Assembly: GCA_921293015.1 (NCBI GenBank)
Contig: OV121088.1
Span: 62,001 to 126,000, forward strand
Origin: Phorcus lineatus
Lineage: Eukaryota; Mollusca; Gastropoda; Trochida; Trochidae
Direction: 5' to 3'
DNA length: 64,000 nucleotides
Below, one piece after another: positions 41,443 through 53,700 of this stretch. The notes beneath the pieces were generated by a model. That model saw only the letters and a list, made by a program, of their open reading frames with translations, was not told the origin of the DNA and searched no databases. The position numbers and the translations under genes are program-made. The number at the start of each line of letters is the position of its first letter. Within the stretch, counting starts at the first letter, position 1.

Positions 41443-44400
41443 GTGAGTAGGACTGGTGTAGAGATTACGCGACTCTCGTTACGAGAGTTGAGATCAGTAG
41501 AAATATCATAATTGTTACTTGTTTACTGTCAATATCACACTTATATTATTAGTGGTGTTAGACGCATTGTCTCCCAGGCTACGAGAAGCTATATCTTGTG
41601 TTTAACAGTTTCCACCCCAGAACAATAAGACTTCTGACGTGGTTGTTCACTGACTCCGCGACATCCCCATTCAGATCCATACTACTAAGCAAGATAATGG
41701 TAAACGAATCTATTCTGACACGTTGCAGTAGCAACTGAATGTTATTGAATCCTTATTACAAAACAATCTCGAACGTGGTATCATCCACACTTGAAGGAAT
41801 CGGCATGTAACACGTTTCATGTTGTTGAGTAATGCGTCTAGCGAACCGTAACGAGGTTCTCTGTACCAAGCCATGCAGTAGGAGTTTGTGCTATCAGGAC
41901 GTCATGTATACTGTAAACCAACTGTTTATATATATCTGTCCGTGCACTCAAAACATGAACATGCATTTGTCTTTTTAATTGTTTGCGTTTTTCAATGAAA
42001 CGTGACTTAAAACGAGTTTTTTGTTTGTTTTTAGCATGACATACATTTAAACGGAGAAGAGCTCTACACGGAGAGAGTCACTGTATGTTTATAGTACATG
42101 TATGTAGTGGACAATCCCGTTTTACCGGACTCTTTATCACTTTACTCCTTCCGTCAAACCCTTCCCTCTGTCATTCTCAAATCTTACTAGACATGAGAAT
42201 ATTACAGTAATGGTTGCCACTCTATGGTACATTACATACAGATGATTAACTTGCTTTCGGTTAAGTATTTAGCCTTATATCTGCAGCTATATTATGAATG
42301 TTTTGTCTCCTGATATGCATCCCTGAGGTTGTTTATCAAATGACAACTCCGTGACTTGCACAAACGGTCCTCATTTTTTCTCCGACGTGACATGATGTCA
42401 TGTAGCTGCAGCTGAACCCGGATATGTTTTTTTATATCAGCATTAAATGAGCGATAATAAAAAGGTGTGTGGGAACAATAAAGATTAAAGCTACATTAGT
42501 TTACATATTTTGCCAGTTAATTATTTGTTTTATTTGTATTATTTGCGTTTTGCTTGGAAGTTTGTAACTTCTATTTCAAACACATAAGATGTTGTAAATA
42601 TAATACTAGTAGATGTATTTGTATGTATTCTGCTTACAGAGATTACACGTTCTGTTGTCAAGCTGTTACAAGTTGTTCATGTGAATCGGTTCTTTCAGAA
42701 TCCCCAAATATGCAGATACCCTTCTGATTTTGATTCAATAATTTGTCGCATCTCCTAATGACTTGTGTCTTATAAGAAACATACACTCAGAGCACAAAGG
42801 AAGGGACTCAAACCCTCAATGGTCACGGGAACAGCCATAACGCCCAGTTTTAAACATCGATTGCACATCTGATTTGAGCTTTATAGATAAAATTTCCAAT
42901 TTCCCGAAACTGCTCCAGTTGAATGCGGGGTAACATGGTAAGATATTTGTTGATAAAAGTTTTTGAAAAGGAAAAAAAACCCCAATGAATATGATAATAA
43001 TAATTTTTTACTACATCTACCTGATGTATGTATAGGTGTGTCAACGAGAATAATGATTAGACAGTCCCCCCCCCCCCCCCTTTTTTTGCAGCGAGACATC
43101 ATCGTCACCCATTTAAAATCTTATTTACCTTTACTTGATGCGTTCATCACACACGATGAAGAAAGACTAAAGTTTTATCTTTTGTTTGAGTTCTTCTCAA
43201 ATCCTGCATCCATACAGTTAATTTTGCACCAGTAGATAACTTAATAAGCATAGAGTCGTCTTCGCTGCTTTAAATATTATTGATATTGGCTATCCCTTTC
43301 TAACCAACTTTTTCAGTGTTTGCACAGATAAGTTCAGGCGAATCATAGGATAATAAATGAAACGTTTTAGTGCACAACAAACAATGGCTATCCGATAATG
43401 AGCCATAAACACACCTAGATTTATATGATCGGGATGGTGAGGTCCAATATTCACATGATTAGTCTGACCGGTGCTGGAGGCAAGAATCATAAATTCATTC
43501 AACCGTTCCTAGAGATAACCGAGATCTGGCAGGTGCGTGTGGCTGGTTAAACGGTGTTGTCTTTCGAAGTCGACTCTGGATTTGGTAGGACGTCACGTTG
43601 CGGAACTTGGCATTGTTAATAGTTGATTGAACACAAGGTTCACTGAAAAACTGAATGTCAAACTTGAAAGGAATATAAGAAATCACTAAACGGGGAAGTA
43701 AAGGAATATCATTCAATAAATCGTTTCGGCTTATTTTTAAATAATGAACTATCAGAAACTTAACTTTTTTCGGTTACTGTTAATCAAACGTGAGCATATC
43801 ATACCATGTGGTGTACGATGATTTTGAAAAGCCACCAAGTTGTATCTAAGATTTGTGAAGCATTAATCAGTCATCTTCTCATCCGGCCTTTGTTCAAGAC
43901 CCGGCTACAATTTTATGGGAAATTTAATGCTTCTATAGTTCACGATAACATTCGATTTTGATATGGATCATGCTCAACTTGGTCATAAGTTTATCATCTC
44001 TATCAATTAGGATTTATCAAACGAGAAAATATATGCATACATTAATCTAATCTAATTGACATCTCATCTGACGTAGAAATTGACTGCCAACACAAAGAAT
44101 GATATAAACATGTATATTGATAAGAACGTTTCGTCGTCTGACAGAAGTTTGTTAACTGGGTACTCAAACAAAAAGAAATGGCCTCCGAACATTTAAATTG
44201 TATTTCGATATGCCTATAAGATAGCGAGAATTATTTTACAAATTAACGATGGCTTAGTTGAAAAGCTTTATAATAAAGTCGTCAAACATAGGAGCATTTA
44301 TTGTTATTCACACGCTTAAAATTATTTTAGAACTTTTTCAGAACGGTCCAGTAATTGGTTAAAATCTAAAGGGCCCCAGAGATACAAAGTTCAAACTACC

Positions 44401-45261
44401 AAACTATTTACAAAATAAAAGTTGTTTTCAAATTGTTGGGGTGAGCTTGATCAACAGTGATCAAATGACTATAGTTAAAGAGGGGGTTCTACTTGATTGT
44501 TTCGAAGGTAACGGAATTCTAGGGATATTCCTGGTCATGTACACACGTTATTTTATATTGTAACACAATCGGTTTTAATGTTACGGAGGTAAATATTTAG
44601 TTGTGTAAGAAATGAAAAAATTACAAAAACAGCTTCATTGTGTAGAAACCTCTGCTATACCGCATGGCATGACACTTCAATCAGTCTAATCACAACGGGC
44701 TTTTAATTTTGTAGATGTAGTATTAAGATATATATACATAGACATATATTCACGTGTTTCTAAGTTATAAAACAGGAGTGTATATAATTAATGACCCCTA
44801 GGATTTCGTTTCTATAAAATCCCGTTAGAACCATCTAACAACATCTGACAACAACAGTTTTGTTTGTTTATTACAGTGTTAGAGTGTATTTATTTTATTT
44901 TCTTTATCTATTAATATTGAATTACTAAAAGTGAATGAGATTTACAAACGTGTTAGCTTTGTTTTGTGTATATCGGGCACCGGCTCAGATCGTAAATCAT
45001 ATTCGACATCCTCAGTGCAACTCGGTCATTCATATTGAAGCGGCAACACTTTTTTGTGCCATACCTTAAGATCAACTATGAACGCGCTCCCTGCTAAATT
45101 ACTCAGAGTATTGACAGTTGCAAGTGGCAATACGTAAAAACCTTGAATTATTATAAAAAATAAATTTGCTTTAAACTTATTTTGGTACGTGACTGTTCTT
45201 TACAGTATGAACAATGCAGATCGTAAAGTAGACTACTTGATTTTGATCATATGTACATTGT

Positions 45262-45268
<7 letters not shown>

Positions 45269-45324
<56 letters not shown>
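45269..45324. repeat. (AT)n microsatellite
   Basis: About 28 uninterrupted AT dinucleotides. A similar (TA)n tract lies at about 63718-63766. Confidence 0.95.
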
Positions 45325-45329
<5 letters not shown>

Positions 45330-45880
45330 ACACAGTTACTGTTCCTCCTTGATCCGCCTTGTACTACACTCTCAACTGTGCTTAGTAGCGATTTAGGGTT
45401 ATGTGTCGCAACAGGTAACACGATATTATGTAATGGAGAAGGCATGCCGAGGAGTGGGTTCTAGAAAGATAATAAACGAGCCCTAATGACTTGGTGACGA
45501 GTTACTTTGAATGACACGTGATCTTTTCATCATGTGTGCATCACTGCTCTACTTCAATAAAGAACACGTGCTTTACACAAATTAAACAAATATTTTTTTT
45601 TTCTAATTTTACAGCCTTTTTGAAAACAGGAATGTAGGCTCGAATTACGGCTTTCATACTACCAAAGTCGCTCGAAAATAGTCATGATATATTTTTGATT
45701 CTTATTAAGGTACTAGACGTATTCACTATCCTTGATGAACGTACTTCTGTTTTATTCAAAATAAGTAAAACCTGACCGGGACTCAATAAACTTCAATATG
45801 TCAACAGTGATTTGTCCTTTTAATCGTTTGCCATTTGTCAGGTTTGCACCGTATGAAATTATAATATAAAAATCATACTT

Positions 45881-46053
45881 AAGAAATAAAGTTCGCTCTA
45901 CCCCAATGTGTTTTGTAATAAAGTATAATTTTGCCCTGAACTATTATAGTTAAAGCACGAGGACGGTAGTCCGAGTGCTTTAACGTTATAATAGTTCAGG
46001 GAAAACTATACTTTATTACAAAACACTTTGGGGTAGAGCGAACTTTATTTCTT
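45881..46053. repeat. Near-perfect 173-bp palindrome (fold-back element)
   Basis: The left arm AAGAAATAAAGTTCGCTCTA... is mirrored by ...TAGAGCGAACTTTATTTCTT. The arms are about 78 bp with only a few mismatches. The loop is about 18 nt (CGAGGACGGTAGTCCGAG), itself partly self-complementary. It resembles a MITE/fold-back element. No clear TSD was assigned. Confidence 0.85.
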
Positions 46054-47716
46054 TTCTAAGATGCTAAAATAATCTATACGGGGAACACTCTGATTTTAAT
46101 CATCTCGAAATAAAAAATAGTGTTTACATTGCTCACATTAATAATCAATAATCATTAATAATCAATAATAACAGGGCTAACTGTTCGCTATTCCAAGTAT
46201 GGAACTCAACCCCTAGTTTAAGACGACATTTACTTGGTTAAAGCTTTGATTACTGCAGTTTTGCACTTAAACTTTTTCATTTATTCAATTTTTAATTATA
46301 TTTTCTTCTTATTTTTTTCTTTAAAAACTTAAACAAACAAATTAACACCTCTTGTTTTTAAAAAAACCCCTTTACTTTTACAAACTCGTGTCGTGCGATT
46401 ATGCAGGGCTTATCACGTGGTTAACATTCCACAAAGAATTATGGGTATTGTTTGTTTTGGAAGCGTGATGGCGGACTGAATCCGAACATCTATTTTTTTG
46501 CTGGTGTCATAAACGTTGAAGGTGATGCTTTAGTCTCTTATATAAGCAGACTGTTGGGACTGTACACCTAGAATTACTTAATTATTAGGTTGTCCATATC
46601 ACATTGAACCTGGTAGAGACGGTTGACGTGAACCAACGTCACAGTCCCACGGGGCGCCGTGACCTGACGTGAAACAACGCGGTCACTCGACGGTAGACAA
46701 GCATTTTCTGTCCATTCTTCTTTACGGTAGATAGAAATAGATGATTCGAAACTTGTCTCTATTAATAGAAACATTAATACGATTATGTCGTTAGACTTTG
46801 ATAGGGGGATAAGCCATGTTGTTCGAAGAACCGAGATGAAAGGTTACCATGGACGCGTGATCACGAGGGGGCAGCGGGGAAGAGCGGATATAACGTCATT
46901 CAATTGTTACGTCATGAAAAAACTATACCTTTATTGTCTCATAAAGTACTTTTTTTTCGATTGTTCTAACCGCTAGGCATCTTAGAAATTAAGATATTGT
47001 GTTTTTCGCTGTGGTTGTCTAAATAAAAGGAGAGCAAATGACTTTATGCATTTAGCTGAGTGAATAAACTTTCTTATGTTTATTTTTGAAATACCTATTT
47101 TTAATGATTTTTTACATCGCTTCCCGAAAATCCAAGTAAAATATTTCGATAATCTTCCACTAATAACTTACATCTACTGTAAGCTAAACATAACAATTTT
47201 ATTACCTCCCTCTGCATGCTTTTATCCAATCAGCTGTCTCCCCTGGATATATCCAGCCTACTAATAACAGATGTTCTATCAAGACACATCTCCGTTGTGT
47301 CGATAAAAAGTTATGACGTCGGAAAAAGTAAACTTCGTTAATGTATGTTATGGGTTTAGCATGGCAAATTAGACTTCAGTTCAGGAACATATTTAAACAA
47401 TATCTGAAAAAAAGCAGGATACCCGACGCGAACAATGTGTGACTGAATGCAAGGCTTAGTTTGTGCAAGGTTGAAGTTCGATCTCGATTTTGGCAAACAA
47501 AGAGATACATACAGTTGGTTACTGAGAGATGGCGAGTCCATCAAAGGGAGGTAATAAAAGTATCGGGTCTGGTCTACCATGGATCCAGGGTATGAGCGGG
47601 GAGTTAAGAATCTTTTACCCTGGATTAAGGTTCTGGTTGAATAAACAAAACAAAGAATGACAACTTTGCGTTATTCCATTGTCTATTTCAGTCACCCTAG
47701 CTCATCCACTCCCGAC

Positions 47717-50700
47717 ATGGTCCATCGTCTATACAACGTCATCACCTCTCTACTTCTTCTATCTTCTGCGCATGCGTACAGCAGTGGTGCAGGTGAGAGC
47801 GCATGCGGAGATCTTAAACCGAGTCATGGTGCCACTGCCGAGACGTCGGACTCTCCGTTTGTCGTGCTCCTGTCCAAGACTTCATACACAGGCGGGGATA
47901 CTATCGAGGGTAAGTCATCCATTGATGTTTTTTTACAAAAAACAAATCTCTTAATTTGTACCATTTTGAGTTACTACATATCTTACACGCTTCAAGTGAA
48001 AGACGAAATTAACATCATCTCAACGTAATTTGCTACTGTTAAAAGGGAAACAACCCTTAGATGAAAACTGAAAACTGGCTGAGGATGCCCAAATGAATCC
48101 CTTAAGTGTTGTTCAGACAAGTTAAATCCAACGATTTGTTAGGTAAAGATTCAAAGGCTAACCTGAACAGTAAAACTAAATGTTTACAAATGTCCTAGAC
48201 TTATGTAGATTATTCAACGTACATTTTCTTAATGACGATGGTCAGAATCATCGTGGGATGTCACATACATGGGTCTCAGTGGGTTCAGTACCCCTGACTA
48301 TATGTGTCTAATCTTGCTTATACTCATTCCTGACATCTAAAGTAATATCACTCTCTGAGTCTGATCACCGCCTTCAAATGTTATTTATTCAGCGGTTTAG
48401 TAACCAAAATGTAAAGATGTGTACCTCTGTCTCACAATATCCGGATAGACTTATCTAAAAATGGCCTTTAGCTCGATCGGTAAACAAATCAGTATTGGTG
48501 CGTATACGAATGTTTGTTCTTATTGTTTCTACAAATGAGATTTCGACATTATTGTGTTTTTTGTCCAGTTACCCTGGAGGCGCGATGTGGGGAAAGCTTT
48601 AAAGGTTTCCTGTTGCAAGCCCGGAGAGCGGAACCCACAGCAGACAATGATGAGCTACTTGGGCAGTTCAGTCCCGTCACAGGAACAAAGGCGCTGTGTG
48701 CCAACAGCGGAACTCCAGCGGTAAGTTGTCTTTGTAGTAATGGGACCAATTTAGTCGAGTCATTGGAAGCAGGTGATGTGTACCATCGGTGAAATAACTG
48801 GGGTAAGTCGTTCTTGTACCGAGTGGACCAGTTCAGTCCTGTCAAAGAGACCCAGTGTTTTTGTTCCAACAGCGGAACTCCTGGGATGCATTTTTTTCTT
48901 TAGCTTGAGAATTAAAAAAATAGGTCTTAGATTGTAAGTTTTATAACTTCGGCATCTCAAGTTGAGGGACTTGGTCTTGATTAGCTTTCCTCTCACTACC
49001 GCTATTCTATCTGAATTTCTCATATTGATCCCTATTTCAAAAAATGTATGAAGCAAAGTCTTATGAAAGTTTGAGTTCTGCTCAAATGTATCTCTTGCTA
49101 TATACCGATACTTTCCGTTTGATGCAATCACTTCTCTCTGAAATATACATATAACTTTGTCTATTTCTCCAGGGACTGACGCATGGCAATGCCGACTTAA
49201 AAACCAGTTTAACAGTCGAATGGACGGCACCAAATTCAGCTGAGGGTCACATATTGTTCAAGCAAGTACATTCTTATTGCGTCTCTGGAGAAATGAAGGT
49301 AGTAAAATGGTATTTGACCTTCATTTCAACTTACTCCTTCCCCTGGAGTTACATCGAACTTGTACTTAACTTACTCCTTCCCCTGGAGTTACATCAAACT
49401 TGTACTTAACTTACTCCTTCCCCTGGAGTAACATCAAACTTATACTTAACTTACTCCTTCCCCTGGAGTTACATCAAACTTATACTTAACGTAGCTCATC
49501 ACTTGCATGGTTCCAATCATGCCCATTTCGATATTGAATAACCGTATTCTTTTAAATATTTTCCTTTGCTACTAATCCGAACTTTATCATTACTGAATGA
49601 TATGCCTTTTACTTATTTAAGTTGTTTACCCAAGAGACAGCGGGGGGGAGGGGGGGGGGGAATGAGCTGTGCTCGCTTTTGCGGAGCTTCTATAGCCTTC
49701 TGTGTTAAAATGGAAAATGAAGTTTTTCTATAAGAATGCACATTATGATGACTAAGAGAGGTAATTCTAATGGTTATTGCTAAAATCTCCGCGATTTCTT
49801 GGGATATTTCTCTAGCAATTTAGGGATTTTGTATTGAATCATATACCGAACCTTAAAGAAGGGTCCCTTTTGGCTACCATAGGAAACTGTAACATTGAAT
49901 GTCACTGATATAACGTCTTTCAGGTGTACCTTTGTCAAAACTAAAACCGAGTACTGGGTTGCAGTCACTTCCGGTGTACTCAATGACCCTACGGCACCTG
50001 TTCTGACTGTCCCAGGAGAATCTCTCGTGACGGCGACAGTAGCACCCTGCACGACTGGGTCCGACCCGACAACAACCACGTCCATGCCACCAGTCTCAGT
50101 AAGTGGCTGACAATATCTTTATCATCAAGCTTTAAGCTGGTAAGCGATATTTGACCGTCAATATAACTGTCGTATGCAACTAAAGAAGGTACTTTAGCCA
50201 TAGGTCTAAGTTCACAGCAACTATTGCTTTGGTTAAGTTCTTACAGTTCTCGTAAGTGTATTTATTGAGACGATACATGCTCAGGCGACAAACATGTATT
50301 TCTTTCCCATAATTCGGGGTACAGAACAAGTAGAGAGACATTTATACATTATCTTCCCGATATATTCAAATTTATTACTATTTCAATCTCTTTTTTCTTT
50401 ATTTATTTCAATCACAGAGTATATCACGTGATCGAGAATGCGGGCTAAGCAGAGGATGTTTCGATGACTGCGCAACAGGATGTACGTTTACAGTTTCCTG
50501 GGAAACGGTGGGCGACAATATCCGGTTCCACTTGCGGTCAATGTCATCTGGAAACTCCTACATGGCTCTCGGATTTTCAAGTGATAAATATATGGTAATA
50601 CTGATTGAATGTGACTTTAGTAAAAGTTAAAATAATGACAACAATCTAAAATGTTTTGTCCCTTTAGAAGGCCACACCAATAAAACTGTTCTGATATCCG

Positions 50701-53700
50701 CCTGATCAACCAGGAAACTATGGCATGTGTTATTGACTATTACTATTACTGTTATTATCTTATTTAAATCGTAGTTTGAGTTTAACACTCTAATCATTCA
50801 ATTATTGTTATTATTGATAAAGCTCGTAAATATCCTTCATCGGTTCAAGTATAAAAGGTGTCAAATATGTGGAATGCAAACTCTCTGCAGTAATGACGAA
50901 AAACATGCGACCAACGTCAAAAACTGAGAATGCGGTTGTCGAGGACAAGTTTCATAAGCTTTAAACATGTGTTGGGCAAATGAATCGCATTCTTGAATCA
51001 GTAAATGTGAATCTCTTTATGATCTTACATTAGATTGTAAAGCGTGCTTTGCTTCTGAAATTTAAGGAATGCATAAATATAAAAAGTAAGGACACGCGTC
51101 TATTGTCTAATGCGAATGCGTGAGGAATGTTTGATAGAAGCAGGTCATCAAATGAGAAGTACGTAGTAGTATATCTCTCTGTTCCAGGGAGGAGACAGTG
51201 TGAGTGAGTGTCTGGTGTACGGTGGACAGGTCAAGGCCTTCCAGTCCTACAACGTCGGGACCGTCAACAGCAGGCTAACTAGTGTAAGTATTATGTCCCT
51301 GACACCATCGTCAAACACAATTATGTTCCTTTTCTCTGAAATATCTCCCATGAACAGAAACCCAACAACAGAGACTCATTGGCTAAACCAGAGCGTAAAA
51401 CACTCTTGTCCAGTTTGGTATAGTGGAGAGTCCATGGTTCTAGTCCATTGAGTGTTGATTCGTTACAAACATTCTTAATATAAATGTTACATAAAAATGT
51501 AAACATAAGCTTGAATAGAGACAATCACTAAACCGTTGATGTTTGATGAATCCTCAGGTACTTACTATCTGCTTCACCGAAATTAGATTCTTAACACTGA
51601 AAATAAGGTCGTAAGGTTTATCCTGAATTAACTTGACAACATTGCAGTAACGATGTCTGTCTGTCTTATTCGGAGGAAATGATCTCTAAACAAGCACGGA
51701 TTAGACCAGTTACCTAGGAGCCGTCTAGTCCTGCTGAAGGTACTTACATACACTGAAACCTTTGTCCATGCATGCTTCACGACAACCATCTTTCTTCCAG
51801 CCCGAAGACGGCATCACCGACATCTCTGGTTCGGTGAACAACAACGTGTTTTCCTGCAGCTTTCTCAGAAAGACTTCGGGCACGGCGGACTCGAAATCCT
51901 TCAACCTGACCCAGGACTGGCATCTGCTGTATGCACAAGGACAAGCCAGCTCAGGTCTGATACAATATATAGCGTTATACAACCAAAGCCTCCGATCAGA
52001 CCTGGTACAATATATAGCGTTATACAACCATAGCCTCCAATCAGACCTGGTAGAATATATACTGCTATACAACCATAGCCTCCGATCAGATCAGATACAA
52101 TATATGGCGTTATACAACCATAGCCTCCGATCAGATCAGATACAATATATACAACCATAGCCTCCGATCAGATCTGATACAATATATAGCGTTATACAAC
52201 CATAACCTCCGATCGGATCTGGTACAATATATAGCGTTATATGTCACAATGTGTATATATTATCTCCTCTCGCCATGTCTCATTACTGGCTTGATGTTGG
52301 GGACTCGCTTACGAGAGGTACACTTCTAAAGAAATAGAAAGGAAGGGGTTTCATAATTTTATTATAAAAACAAATAAAGCATTTTACATGAAGAGACAAT
52401 TCCTAATCTTACCTACTCTACCTATCCTACGTATCCCCATACTTACTCTACTCCCATAATACTTTACCCATCCTAGCCGTTGTTGGCACCACGAAACCTC
52501 GCCTGTCCAACTTCCTACTCATTCAGGTCCAGCTCTGCTCTTCCGAAAAGTTACTCTCATCTGCTCGTGCATCCCCTTTTTAACCGTTGACCACATCAAT
52601 CATCTTAAGGGTGTGTTTTTCTCTTGACCAATCATTTCTTTACTTCACCCTATGACATACGTCAGTCAGAAGTGTTCTCTGACCTTCGACCTCCATAACT
52701 TCGAACCTTAACCTTTTTGTGACGTCACTACCTACTCTCTCTAATTGGATAATACACTTTAGCAAATGCTTAGTAATTCATAACGTCACGATAATGCATT
52801 TTATCTCTCATTTATTCTTCTTACCAAGCTGTATTTGACATAAGAAATGATTACATGTTAGGCTTGGTCGTAAATTCCAATTGACCAAATGTCACATATG
52901 TTAGAATACTTGGCCTAAACTCATTTCTCATCCGTGTTTCTCATAATTGATAACTAAAGAACACGCACCTTTTGATCATCTGCTCTATTATGTCTTTGGT
53001 CTACATATTTGCTACTTTCAAATAATATCTCACTATTCTAACCTTATTTTAAACATACTGAATATTTCCTAAAAACCCATATTCTAACTTACTTTTAATC
53101 TCACTACATTACATATACAACCATAGCCTCCGATCAGATCAGATATGATATATACTGTTATACAAGCATAGCCTCCGATCAGCTCAGATATGATATATAC
53201 TGTTATACAAGCATAGCCTCCGATCAGATCAGATATGATATATACTGTTATACAACCATAGCCTCCGATCAGATCAGATACAATATATACTGTTATACAA
53301 CCATAGCCTCCGATCAGATCAGATATGATATATACTGTTATACAACCATAGCCTCCGATCAGATCAGATATGATATATACTGTTATACAACCATAGTCTC
53401 CGATCAGATCAGATATGATATATAACAAGCTAACCATACGAGGGGATATCAAAAAGTTTCAATTATCACAAAGAATGTACTGGTGAATACGGACCAAATG
53501 GTCACTGTAGCATAAGTGATCCTTGTCTAGTTCCTGGGTCAACAATAGCCTTTTTCGCGACAGCCAGTTTTACGTCTGTTGACCAAATAGCACAGTACCC
53601 CCTATTATAGAGAAAATTGAGGCGCGCAGTATAATTAAGTTTTTACATTTGAAGAGCTATACTGCACGTCAAATTCATGATGAGATTAACTCTGTATATG

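Larger units (their letters stand above)
41443..47691 (+). other. Probable first intron of the reductase gene: repeats only
   Basis: It contains a poly(C) run (43066-43080), an (AT)n microsatellite (45269-45324), a 173-bp palindrome (45881-46053) and otherwise AT-rich sequence. No further gene was recognised on either strand. Confidence 0.4.

Noticed and set aside
51725-53452. Repeat-peptide frames on the minus strand (IYIISDLIGGYGC type)
   Set aside because: They are antisense to the 45-bp minisatellite, which lies in an intron of the plus-strand reductase gene.
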